From Gnetum montanum (taxonomy: Eukaryota; Streptophyta; Gnetopsida; Gnetales; Gnetaceae), in the NCBI GenBank assembly GCA_015680685.1, contig MNCI01004154.1, forward strand, positions 311,796-375,795: 64,000 bases of DNA, read 5' to 3'. Shown piece by piece: positions 33,044 through 43,847 of the stretch (positions are counted from its first letter, which is position 1; each line of letters opens with the position of its first letter). The notes beneath the pieces were generated by a model. It did no database searches, was not told where the DNA came from, and saw only the letters and a program-made list of their open reading frames with translations. Made by a program: the position numbers and the translations under genes.

Positions 33044-36000
33044 CTAAGCATCTGTGATAGGAGGATCATCTCCCTTAGAACCACTAGCGTCAGGAGCCCC
33101 CACTCCACTAGGGCCAGCCTCGTGTGTATCATCACCACCATCATGCTGAAAACACCAAAAATCAACAACCAACATAAAAACGAGCAGATGTTAAAACTTT
33201 AAGTCTTATCCAATAAGTTAACGTCGTAAAGGCAAAACGCTTAGCATAGGGGATCCCCCTAAGCCAAATTCTAGCCGACGAAGGATCTCCTCCTCTAGGA
33301 CGCTGGCCCAATCTGTCCCACCCAGGCCTAGGTCAATGTTTGCCAAAGCCTTGCCTTTGTCGACCACTGACCAGGTAGGACGTTTCAGAGGAAATTCACC
33401 TGCCGATACTTCCCCAAAAGCAGTTGTGATGACCCTCTTAGGCGATTCCATTTCAACAATAGTGTTTTGAGCAAAGGTATCGAAGGCGGAACGCAAACCC
33501 AAACCTTTCACAAACATCTCCAACTGCCGCTTTTCAATGGATACTTCTTTTAGTGACTTCTTGTACTGATGTTTATGGTTCTTCTCATCCTGACCCCACT
33601 TGCAAACCTTGGAAGCGAAAGCCTTCCAATCTTGACACTTGAGGTTCAAGAGATCAACTTGGGCTTTACATTCTGCTATTCTCCAAGTCAGGGATGCATG
33701 ATGATTCAAAAGGTTCCAATACCTAGTGTACGTAATCTCTAATGCTCAGTAAGAACGATCGCCACTCAGCCTAGCAGCGGCGAACTCATATCGAGCCTTT
33801 AAATCGTCATGCTCCTCTGATACTTCGAAGAGTGCCTTTTCCTTTGCTTGCACTTGTAACCACAATTGTTCAACGGAACGCCTACAAGTCCACAACGACT
33901 TGGCGTTGTGCGCAAGGCTGTCCGCAACGCCTTCATAAATAAGCCTTGGCACCTGTTCCACTTCTGGTGAGAGCGTAGTCAGGCTTTCCATGCTGATGCC
34001 CTTAGAGGGATCCCATCTTAGTTTAGCACCTACCCACGTGGAAAATACGAACATTAGAATTGTACAAATAAGACAGGAAGCTCCTAACCATCAAATGAGT
34101 CATACCTATATCAGGATGGACTTCTTGGAGATGCTCAATAACTTCTTCCGTGATTCCATCCACAAAATCTGACTTACTTGGCATCTCTGACCAAATAAGT
34201 GGTTGATGCGTACGGGAAGAACTAACCTCAGCGGTCCCTTTAGGGGGAACCTTCTTCATGGGAACGTCCAACCGTACTGTCCTGGTATCGTTGCCTTCAT
34301 CTAAGCCGAAACATGAAAATAAATAAATAAGAAAGAGAAAGTAGGAGCCACAATTAATATAATAAAAACCAACTAAAAGTGAAAACATGCCCTGATCCTT
34401 GTCACCCTCTAGGGGATCGCCCAAGTCCAAGTCACCCTAGAGGAAGCTACTAAACATTTGGTTGATAGCGTCCTGGTCGTCTAAAGGTGCAGTTTCAGTA
34501 GTCTTCTCCATTAATGGCTCCGTTCCCCAGCCTTGGCTCTTCTTCGGGCTTTCCACCTCATTGTTCTCTCTGTGCGTGTATCCTCCTCCTCTCTGATGGT
34601 CTCTAAAGCCTGCTTCCTCACTTCATCAAATCAAAAACAACAACGTAAGCAATTGAAGAAAGGGTTACACACAAACGAAAACGATAGAATGATAAGTAGA
34701 TGGGCTTCATTCACCTGGTATCTTGAAGCGTATTTTCTTTATGCGTGGCTGGTTTATCTCAGTGACTTGTTCTATGGGGCGTTCGAGCCTCTTCAATTTC
34801 GACTTGCCTTTGCCAACAGTTTCCTTGATTACCCGCTCTGCCCATCTGACAGTCAAAGGTACATCCATTGGCTCCATCCCCAGACTGTCCCGTGTATGGA
34901 TGGAACCACCGGATGATCCCCTTGTAGTAACAGACACGGACTCATCAATACCTTTCGGGGCATCCTGCGATTTGGTGGTCGCATATAAGTGTTTGACCCA
35001 TGGACAGGATAGTTGATCCTGATCTCGTAGGAAAAACTTGTTGTCCGCACGCACCACAAGGAACTCGGCGAAACGGCGAAGATAGCCAGCGAAGAAGGAA
35101 AAAGTGAAGTGCGATTGTGCTTCGATATTTGTGCGCAACCGCACAATCTCCTTATGCATGCCCACCAACAAAAACTGAGCCCAATTGTACCGCATCCCAG
35201 TTTCCAAAATCGTCCGCATAATGCATACTGCCTCCACCTCAAAACTCTACACCTGAGAAAGAGTTTTGGGAAACACCCGTGCTCGAAATAGGGGATGCAG
35301 TTCGTTTACCTCCATAACCTTTGCCTTCCCCTGCATTGAGAACCCCTTGGTACCACACCAAGCAAAGACTCCAGTTCACGGATTATTTGCAGCTCTTTGT
35401 GAGACCTGTCCAACACTACGGGTAGGCCATTTGCCAGCATGCCGAATAAGTTAGAAAAGAATACAGGCGATAGATGGAACACCACCTTGACACCCTTAAT
35501 CCGGGTGCTGTACTGAGAGACGGACTCATTGAAAGAGTCCACGATCCCTATCATTTCACCTATTGAGACATTAGGGCTTGGCATCATGAAAAGCTCTAGG
35601 AGGCTTGCATCATCCAGGCAACGAGTGAGGGACGGCGGGGCCTTCCTACGTAACCACTTCTGCGCCTTCTCTACTCCCCCGAACTTCATCGACAAAGTCG
35701 TCTCAGTTCGTCCAATTGTCACAGGGTCCCCACCCGAAGGTTCATCAACTGTTAAAAACAAGTTAAAACAATCACATCAGTCTCACCCCAAATAGTTGAA
35801 TGAATCCACTAACACATGTAATAAATGCCACTACTCACCGTTAGTGGCAGATTTCGAGGTACTGCCAAAGCTATGAGGGAAGACCGGTCCCTCATCTGTC
35901 TAGTCCTCGTGTAGCCATCCACAGGCTTTGCACATCGCAAAGGCTCTAGAAAATTGCTCATGGAAGCGGACCATCGAACCCTTTGTCTGAGCTAGTACGG

Positions 36001-37416
36001 CCCCACGGAGAGTGGGAGCCATCATAAAGGCCTCTAGAGCTGTGCAAGTGAGGGCTATCCCTTCATCCTCAATCAGAGTCCCATCTGGGTTAGTCTTTGG
36101 CCTGCAAATAAACGCATGTTAAAACGAAAAATTAACATCGAACGATGACCGATGAAGCAAGAAAGTCAACTAGTCTTACCTGGTTATTCTGTACATTGTG
36201 CCAGGAGGAGTCTAAAATAGGGTGTGCACACGGGCAGCTATAAACAAAGTGTTGTTAATATAATCCAACCCTGGTGGCAACAACTCCCATACACGCGTTA
36301 ACGGACGTGTTGACTTGGGCTCGTGAGTACTACCATCTTCATCAACAAACAGGCCCTCATCAATGTCTTCCATAAAGACCACGACGCCCTCTGCAGCTCC
36401 CAGCAGTAACGCATCAACTACACTACCCGCAGTCACCTCATCAAAAATTGACCACATAACCACCTTGAAGTTGGTTAACAGGAAGGCCAGAAATTCACCA
36501 GTGCCTTCCCTGAACCAGACTCCCTTATTATCCACAATTAGAGCTTGGGGAAGATCGCCATCCTGAACGGGTCTAGCCCACGTCAGAACCCCGACAAGCT
36601 CAATCACTATGAGGAAACGTTTGCTATCCTTGCAACTAATTGCAATGAAATGAAATTTTACATCACAGCAAAAAAAAAAATCAAAAAAATAAACCAACTG
36701 TTCACGCCCAGCATATACGCTGTACCCAGCGTATACGCTCGTCAAACCACTTCGAAAAACTTACACCCAGCGTATACGCTATCCCCAGAGAGTATACGCC
36801 CGTGACGCACGCTCCAGCGTATACGTTGCACGAAGCATGTATGTTGAGCAAAAAACACGATTCGAACGTAGCGTATACGCTGAACTCAGCGTATACGCCG
36901 GGCAAACGCAACTTAAACCCAACGTATACGCTACAAAACTTAGCGTCTACACTGACGTCCGAACCCCACCTCGCACAGCGTATATGCTAGTGAAACCCTC
37001 AGCGTATACGCCTGAATCCACCGACAGTGCCAACAAACTACGCCAGAAAGTAATTAGCATGCTACAGCGACGCGCACAGCGTATACGCTGAACACACCAT
37101 CGGCACATACGCCATCACGCAACACGATTCACGCCAAGAAAATACGCCAAATAACAGGCCAAAACGAATGACAGTCTATGTCGCGGTGACGTGGGTGTGC
37201 ACGCCAAAGAAACCCTCAAACCCTCTACGCTCGATCGTCTACGCCAAAAGAGCCAAAACAATAACAGACAAAGATCAAGGCTTACCCGTAGGGCGTCACG
37301 GGCCACTCCGACATCTTTGGCCTAGGCAGGCCCTGCAGCATCACCTCCGTCTCTTCGGCAAAGGTTAGGTCAGAACCCTTCGTTCCCTGGCCTTCCACTT
37401 CCTTGCCCTTTCCCAT
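33044..37416 (-). pseudogene. Nine-exon antisense gene with FCP1/NIF-like domain in element B
   Basis: Exons in order on the minus strand: 37416-37286, 36635-36180, 36101-35839, 35748-35310, 35244-34715, 34609-34391, 34300-34106, 34029-33239 and 33145-33044. Splice sites are GT-AG except one GC donor after 34391. Every exon phase joins correctly, for a total of 3,126 nt or about 1,041 codons. In-frame stops at 36212-36214, 35900-35902, 34437-34439 and 33746-33748 break it. Exon 2 reads as an FCP1/NIF phosphatase-like domain (LIVDNKGVWF, EFLAFLLTNFKVVMWS, LTRVWELLPP, NNTLFI). The second catalytic DD pair is replaced (AARV), so it is probably inactive. Exons 4-5 resemble domains of plant transposon-associated proteins. 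Exon 8 is a coiled coil. It sits between protease and RT of the host element, with its own TATA box. A captured host gene or a Tat antisense frame are the two readings. Confidence 0.75.
36705..37092. promoter_or_regulatory. GCGTATACGC palindrome array in intron 1 of the antisense gene
   Basis: At least ten AGCGTATACGCT-like units lie in about 390 bp. Several are perfect 12-bp palindromes, for example near 36740, 36770, 36870 and 37078. The same units form the U3 arrays of this element's LTRs. They lie inside the 650-bp first intron of the antisense gene, a usual place for an intronic enhancer. Confidence 0.7.
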
Positions 37417-37587
37417 AGCGAAGTGTTCACGCTGACTGCCGAAGTGCACGCTGAGCGACTGTCTTCGAGTTTGGCATCTACGCTCGGGTCTCTTGGCGTC
37501 TACGCTTGGGAAGTTTACGCTTACGCTTACACAGGTCGCACCTTACGCTGTCGCTATTGAAAAAAGAAAACAAATGGACCCCTCATC

Positions 37588-37597
37588 CTTTATATAA
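37588..37597 (-). promoter_or_regulatory. Putative TATA box of the antisense gene
   Basis: Minus-strand TTATATAAAGG lies about 170 bp before the antisense ATG (37416). The ATG itself has a plant-like context (GCTATGGG). No other strong TATA is nearby on this strand. Confidence 0.55.
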
Positions 37598-37788
37598 CGA
37601 CCGCTGACGCTGATGCCGAAGCCGCCGCCGCTTACACCGCCATCGCTCCGTTTTTGCCGTTTTGCCTCTATTTTCCTCTCTTTTGTGCCGAAATCTAATC
37701 AAAAATTATTATTAAAAAAAAAATTAAAGTTAATTAGAGACAGTATTACGTCCTGGTTCCTCCATGGACCCTGTTTTACACGTTCGCT

Positions 37789-37876
37789 TAAACCCATGGC
37801 CCGGTAAGGCCTTAAACTGCCATTCTCCCCATCTTTGCCTGGCCCGGTAAGGCCTTAAACTGCCATGTGTCCAGGT
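37789..37876. repeat. Module-boundary repeat cluster 2 (before reverse transcriptase)
   Basis: Two nearly identical units GGCCCGGTAAGGCCTTAAACT (from about 37798 and 37843) close the insert on the side of the pol genes. They share the GGCCTTAAACT core with cluster 1 at 32745. Confidence 0.75.
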
Positions 37877-37977
37877 GTGACAATAATCCACCATGATACA
37901 CGTATACATCCTTTAAATTTCCGAAAGACACGGAACGATCCCTTCTTGCTCACACAACTCTCAGTTTATTGGCAGGG

Positions 37978-40900
37978 ATGAGCTCAATGGACTGTCAGCA
38001 CTTAACCGCACCGTTAACCATCGACGGACCATATGGCACCATTACACGAGACTTTGACATAAACTGCATCAACCCAAGTCCAGTAATGGACGACGTGGTC
38101 ATAGCCTCAACACAGCAAACAACAAACAATTACCAAGGCATGACAAAGTTTCTTGACATAGAAGCTGAAAACATCACTAAAGACCCGTTAGCTGAAACCC
38201 CCATTACTATGCCTGATGGGGAAATTAAAATATTAAAATTAAGCACGCTATTACAGCCACGCATGGCTCAAGACATTCAAAATGTGCTTAGGGAAAACAT
38301 GAAAGCATTCACTTGGTCTTATACGGACATGCCCGGGCTAGATCCTAGGATTATCCAACACAACATCATTCTTGACCCAAAACTAAGGCCGATAAAACAA
38401 AAAGCGCGAATAGTTAGACCCGAAGTGGCGTTGGCAGTTCGCAATGAGATCACTAAGCTTTATCAGGCTGGTTTCATTCGGGCTGTTGATTATGCTGAGT
38501 GGGTGTCAAATATGGTCATCGTCCCAAAGAAAAACGGAAGCATTCGCTTATGCATCAACTTCCGTGACTTAAACGTAGCAATCATAAAAGATGACTTTCC
38601 CCTGTCCAGCATCGATTAACTCGTTGATTTGACTGCTGGACATGCCTTGTTGTCGTTTATGGATGGCTTTTCGGGGTATAACCAAATACGCATTAGCCCT
38701 GAACACCAACTTTGGACTACCTTCATGACACCCTGGGGAATCTTTTGCTACACTATGATGTCGTTCGGTCTCAAAAATGCTGGGGCCACGTATCAAAGAG
38801 CCATGACGTTTATCTTTAGCGATTATATGTTACGGTCACTCAATGATTATGTGGATGACATAGTGGTCAAGTCAAAGACAACCGAACAACACGTACAAGA
38901 CCTTGACTTAGTCTTAAAACGTTATCTAAAATATGAGCTAAGGCTTAACCCCAAAAAATGCATCTTCGGCATTAAAACAGGTAAGATGCTCAGATTCATA
39001 GCCTCTGAAGCAGGGATACGAGTGGACCTTGATGAGGTCAAGGCCATTACCAATCTGAAACCACCCAGTAACCTTACCAAACTTCGAGGTTTGCAAGGTA
39101 GGTTGCAGTTCATCATGCGTTTCGTAGAAAAATTAACAGACAAACTAATACCTATGAACCACCTATTGCGTAAAAATGTCCATTTTGAATGGACTCCGCA
39201 GTGCTAGGAAGCCTTCAAAAATATCAAGATAGCACTCGCCCGACTGCCTATGGTTCACCCGCCCCAAAATAACAAACAGTTTTACATCTATCTTGCCACT
39301 TCAGAGTCGTCCATCGCGTCCATGCTCTGCCAGAAATGAGATGACAGAACTGAAGTCCCTGTATACTATTTGAGCCATGCCTTAGTTGCCCATGAAAAGA
39401 AGTACAGCGACATGGAAAGATCATGCTTAGCTTTAGTATTTTCTCTAAGAAAATGGCAACATTACCTCTTCGGTAATCAAGTTCACATAATCTGTAAGGA
39501 CAATGTACTGCGAGCCATAACAGGAAACATTTACGAAACAAGTCGAATAGCCTGATGGAAAGCCATGATAGCCGAGTTTGACTTGTACTACGTAACACAA
39601 TCATCGATCAAAGGTCAAGCCATAGCAAATCAACTGGCCGCATCACCAAGGCATGACCAAGCAACCATAGAGCCTGAATTCTCAGATGAAAGTATAAGCA
39701 CAGTAGACACAGTGCCTGACGACTACGATGCCATTTTAAACTTTGATGGAGCATCCACCTCTCGGGGAGGAAGCGTTGCCACTATCATCACTTATCCCTC
39801 CGGGGAGATCCGACCCTTTGCCTATCACTTCAATTTTCACTGTACTAACAACATAGCAGAGTACGAAGGTCTCCTTAGAGGACTCACAGCAGCACTGGCT
39901 TCAGACATCACACACCTGGTAGTCAGAGGGGATTCACAATTGGTGGTAAACCAAGTCACGGATGTCTACATGTGTAAAGCTCAACATTTGCAACCATACT
40001 GTGACTTGGCGAAACATTTAATGAAACGATTCAAAAACATTGATGTGCAACACGTCTCTCGAAACGATAACACCATCGCGGACGCATTGGCCACATTAGT
40101 GCTAAACATATCACCTGACATGTTCCATGTCTTACCAAGCTCTGTAACCACCTGTGCTAAACCAATAATCGATACTCCCGACATATTGCTGATTGCATCT
40201 GTTAGCTCAACACACGCANNNNNNNNNNNNNNNNNNNNNNNNNNNNNNNNNNNNNNNNNNNNNNNNNNNNNNNNNNNNNNNNNNNNNNNNNNNNNNNNNN
40301 NNNNNNNNNNNNNNNNNNNNNNNNNNNNNNNNNNNNNNNNNNNNNNNNNNNNNNNNNNNNNNNNNNNNNNNNNNNNNNNNNNNNNNNNNNNNNNNNNNNN
40401 NNNNNNNNNNNNNNNNNNNNNNNNNNNNNNNNNNNNNNNNNNNNNNNNNNNNNNNNNNNNNNNNNNNNNNNNNNNNNNNNNNNNNNNNACACCCTCGTCT
40501 TCCGCAGGGCATAGTTTCATCATAACCGCGACAGAATACTTTACGAAGTGGGTAGAAGCAGCTCCCCTTCGAAAGACAACTTCTAAACACGTGTGCAACT
40601 TTATCCTAGAAAATATTGTAACCTGTTTTGGAATTCCCATGACAATCATCACCAACAATGGGCCACAATTTAGTAGCACCGAAACAAAAACCTTTTGCGA
40701 CAGTCTGGGGATTAAGCATTCGTTTTCTTCCCCTTACTATCCTTAAAGAAACGGGCAAGTAGAAGCAACGAATAAGACAATCATAACAATTCTTAAGAAA
40801 ATGCTAACCCAAAGCAAAAGGAAATGGCACGAGCAACTAAAATACGCACTATGGGCATATCGCACTACACACCGGGCGTCAACAGGTAAAACTCTGTACA

Positions 40901-41304
40901 GTCTTGTTTATGGTTTGGAAGCTGTTTTACCTTTGGAATTACAGGTACCATCACTAAGGATCACACTCTCCGGACTCCTCGATGATGAGCAAAACAACGA
41001 GCTGAGGCTCATTGACCTTGACTCAGTCGAAGAAGAACGTGCACACGCGCTTGATCAGATCGACTAGTACCAAAAGCAACCATGACAGCGGCATCAGCAT
41101 GACATTAACAAGCGCCCAATCCGCAAAGGTGACCCCGTACTCAAAGCTACTCAGGAACATCCAGACAAATTCTCACCCAACTGGGAAGGGCCTTACATGG
41201 TCATCAAGGCATTCGATAATGGCGCATTCAAGTTAGCTGACATTGAAGGGAACGAACTCGCTAATCTAAAAAACCATTTGTACCTAAAACCGTTCTATGT
41301 CTGA
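37978..41304 (+). pseudogene. pol: Tat-type pol of element B: RT, RNase H, second RNase H, integrase
   Basis: One frame from ATG 37978 to TGA 41302-41304 with in-frame stops at 38617, 39205, 39337, 39553, 40744, 41065 and 41083. RT: NMVIVPKKNGSIRLCINFRD and the catalytic YVDD at 38848-38859. The first RNase H (about 39270-39600) has the weakened LATSESSIASML start known from Tat elements. The second RNase H (about 39735-40100) keeps all acidic residues: FDGA, AEYEGL, GDSQLV, ADALA. A 270-N gap (a multiple of three) removes the integrase zinc finger. In the integrase core the first catalytic Asp is Glu (TATEYFTKW) and the second is Asn (TNNGPQF); the Glu in NGQVEA remains. A C-terminal GPYMVIKAF block follows. 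A splice acceptor candidate (TTGGCAG|GG) at 37975 precedes the ATG. Confidence 0.9.
40219..40488. other. Assembly gap (270 N)
   Basis: All N, inside the integrase part of element B pol. The frame is the same on both sides. Confidence 0.95.
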
Positions 41305-42687
41305 ATAGAAGCTCAGTTACAGAGCAGTCTTGGAATCACGACTATAAACTAATACCACAGAGTAGTCCTGGAATCACGACTATAAACTAATACCATAGCT
41401 TGTCCTAGATTATGACTTAAAACTAATACCACAGTGTCCACAATGACAATAAACTACCATCTGTCCGGCATGACAGTAAACTATCGCCGTCACAACCACC
41501 AGAGTCCGCTAAGACTATAAACTAGCTTGCCTCTTCATAGTCCGCTAAGACTAAAAAACTGGCAACGTACCATCCGCCACGACGCTAAACAGGCAATGTC
41601 CAACGGGTTATGACATAAAACCAACCCATAATAGTCTGCCAAGACTATAAACTGGCAAGTTCACAGTCGGCACCTCACTCCGTCACCATGCTCATTCATC
41701 GCTCGCTTCATCGCACCACTTGCTATCAGCTGCCATCTTTAGCACTGCTTTCATCTGCCTACAGTCCCTGCCACTCTTCAACATCTCTGTGTCATCGGCT
41801 GCCATGTAAGTCTAAGCTCGTCTATTCACTCACGGTTTTCTTGTCCCCTTGGCGTTGTGTTTGCAGGATGACATCCAGAAGTGTCGTACAAGAGTGTACT
41901 TCATCACGAGCAGCAAGATAAGACACTGTTTGCAGCATACATGGCAAGGCTGAATCAAACCGTTCACCAATACGTCCTTGTTCACTGATGAGACTCCCCT
42001 ATCCATTCACCAAAACACCTTATCCCAACATCCCCTTGACACACTCGGTACATTTGAAACACCGTATTGCTTTAAAACAGCCACAACATGCCGCATAGCT
42101 CCTGCACATGAGTACACAGGCAAAGCCAAGTTTACAATTTGCAAAAAGAAAAAAAAAGAAAAAAAGACCTCTGGCACTTCCCATACAAGCCCCAGGCAGG
42201 AAGGCAGTTGTCTCAAAACTAAGTACTCATGTCCAAAGCGCTCAAAGAACATTTAGTTGCATGGCTTTCGCTCCCCGCCAATAGGTTCACCTTGAACACT
42301 AAACATGGGCCCTGCTCTCCCAAAGAATGTAACACATCCTCTCGTGGCTTTGGCCTCGCCAACCGGTTCTCTTGACCACTAACCAAGAGCCTCATTCCGC
42401 CAAAGCACGCACACCGCATGCCTGTACTCCGAGTCTGCTACAACAATGGCTAAGGCACAAATCAGCATGCCACATACCGAAACATCCCCTGTCCACACAC
42501 TTCCTTGGGCAATCGCCAATCCCTATACTCCCATCAGCTACAAATCCCGCATTCCCGATCCCATGTTCTACTGAACACGGTGCGATGACGTCTCATCCAA
42601 GTAGCAGCGGATAACGTTTCTATCGAGTTGCTTGTGGTGTTTTGCACTTCTTTGTTGACGCCTCTCGGGTCGATTCCTCTAAGCGTC
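41305..42687 (+). other. 3' region of element B
   Basis: Cluster 3 of the boundary repeat (41316-41670) is followed by about 1 kb without a long frame. A possible 61-bp intron lies at 41806-41866 (CAT|GTAAGTC to TTTGCAG|GATG). It would join a short Ser/Leu/His-rich frame beginning at ATG 41688 to a second short piece. No domain is recognised. Confidence 0.5.
41316..41670. repeat. Module-boundary repeat cluster 3 (after integrase)
   Basis: About ten degenerate units of the form (A/T)GTCC(G/T)...GAC(T/A)(A/G)TAAACTA, for example near 41335, 41375, 41425, 41460, 41503, 41540 and 41630. The first two units are about 50 bp apart and nearly identical, and the rest are looser. Confidence 0.7.
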
Positions 42688-42702
42688 ACAAAGAGGGGCC
42701 AA
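42688..42702 (+). other. Polypurine tract of element B
   Basis: ACAAAGAGGGGCCAA directly precedes the 3' LTR start TGAAACACC at 42703. The core AAAGAGGGG fits a plus-strand primer. Confidence 0.75.
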
Positions 42703-43842
42703 TGAAACACCATAAAATTCGGAGCTTAGTACTTGTCCGACCCCAAACAAGACCCTGGAACTCAGAAACGACGTCGGCTACATGATCGTAATACTTATTT
42801 TTTTTGCTGAGTATATGGGGCCAGCATATACACACAGTGTATACGCCCAGCATGTACGCCCGGCGTGTACACCTGGCGTGTATGCCCAACCCGGCACTTC
42901 AGCGTATACGCCCAGCTCTCCGGCGTATACGCCCAGGCACTGCAAATGTGCACGCTCGACGACAGGATCTCCAATGACAACATGAAGACAACACTGAAGA
43001 GCAAGGATTGAAGCAAGTGGCACCTTTCGGCGTATGCGCCTAGCGTGTACGCCCAGCATCCATCAGCGTATACGCCCAACACTCGATCTCCACCCAGTTC
43101 ACGCCCAGCATTCCGGCGTATACGTCGACCTGATGCAGCGTATACGTCAACCTGATGCAGTGTATATGCCCAGCAGTTGTAAAATTTTGTATATTTGTAA
43201 AGTGTATGCACCCGGTCAACGCGCCACGTGTCTCCCATCCCGAGTCTAGCGTAACAACCTGTATAAAACCCCCATTTTTCGACTTCTGCAGGATGTTTTG
43301 CAAAATCTCGGAGCAGACCAGAGAACATTTACGTTGCGCAAAAGAGCAGAAAACCTTCTTACGCTGAGAAGTCCTGCACGCTGCAGATCCAGTCTCTTAC
43401 GCTCCGCCCGCTCTGCAAACCGTCCGAGTCACCTGTGTGTACGCCGAGGCTTTTCGGCCGCCTTGTGTTCCCACAACTGCGTTAGACTGGTGCACTGTAC
43501 TCTGACTCTGTAATTCCATCGTTTCATTCGCTGCAATTTCTTTTACAGTTTTATGTCAATTTGGCCCATGCCTCGCTCGCGCTTCGTTTGCATCTGTTTA
43601 CGTTTACGCTGTTTTTTGCTTTGTTTACGCCTGCACGCCGTTTACGCATAACCCAGCGTATTAGCATCTGCGTACGCGCGGGGAAATCCTTGTCTAATCC
43701 ACATGTGGACCACCCAAGGTACTCTGCCTCCGCTACATTCCAGCACGCCCTCAGGCATAGGCAGGGTCTTCTGTATGCATCTCGTGATCCCGCGGCCTCT
43801 ATTTTTCCTTCCAGCCGGAGACCGACGATTTCAGGCTATACA
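42703..43842 (+). repeat. Element B 3' LTR
   Basis: 1,140 bp, TGAAACACC to GGCTATACA, then target duplication GTTAT (43843-43847). It has TATAAAA at 43262-43268 and a palindrome array at about 42837-43170. It has diverged visibly from the 5' LTR by scattered transitions and small indels (for example a missing ~35-bp unit near 42890), so the insertion is not recent. Confidence 0.92.
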
Positions 43843-43847
43843 GTTAT

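Larger units (their letters stand above)
26658..43842 (+). mobile_element. Full-length Tat/Ogre-like Ty3/gypsy retrotransposon (element B)
   Basis: A 17.2-kb element with LTRs at 26658-27804 and 42703-43842, flanked by identical five-base duplications GTTAT (26653-26657 and 43843-43847). Sense order is leader, gag, protease, a 5.5-kb insert, reverse transcriptase, RNase H, a second RNase H and integrase, then a 1.4-kb tail and polypurine tract. The VDDGAATN protease and the second RNase H mark the Tat lineage. All sense genes carry stops or shifts, so this copy is dead. The insert holds a nine-exon gene on the opposite strand. An N gap lies at 40219-40488. Confidence 0.93.
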
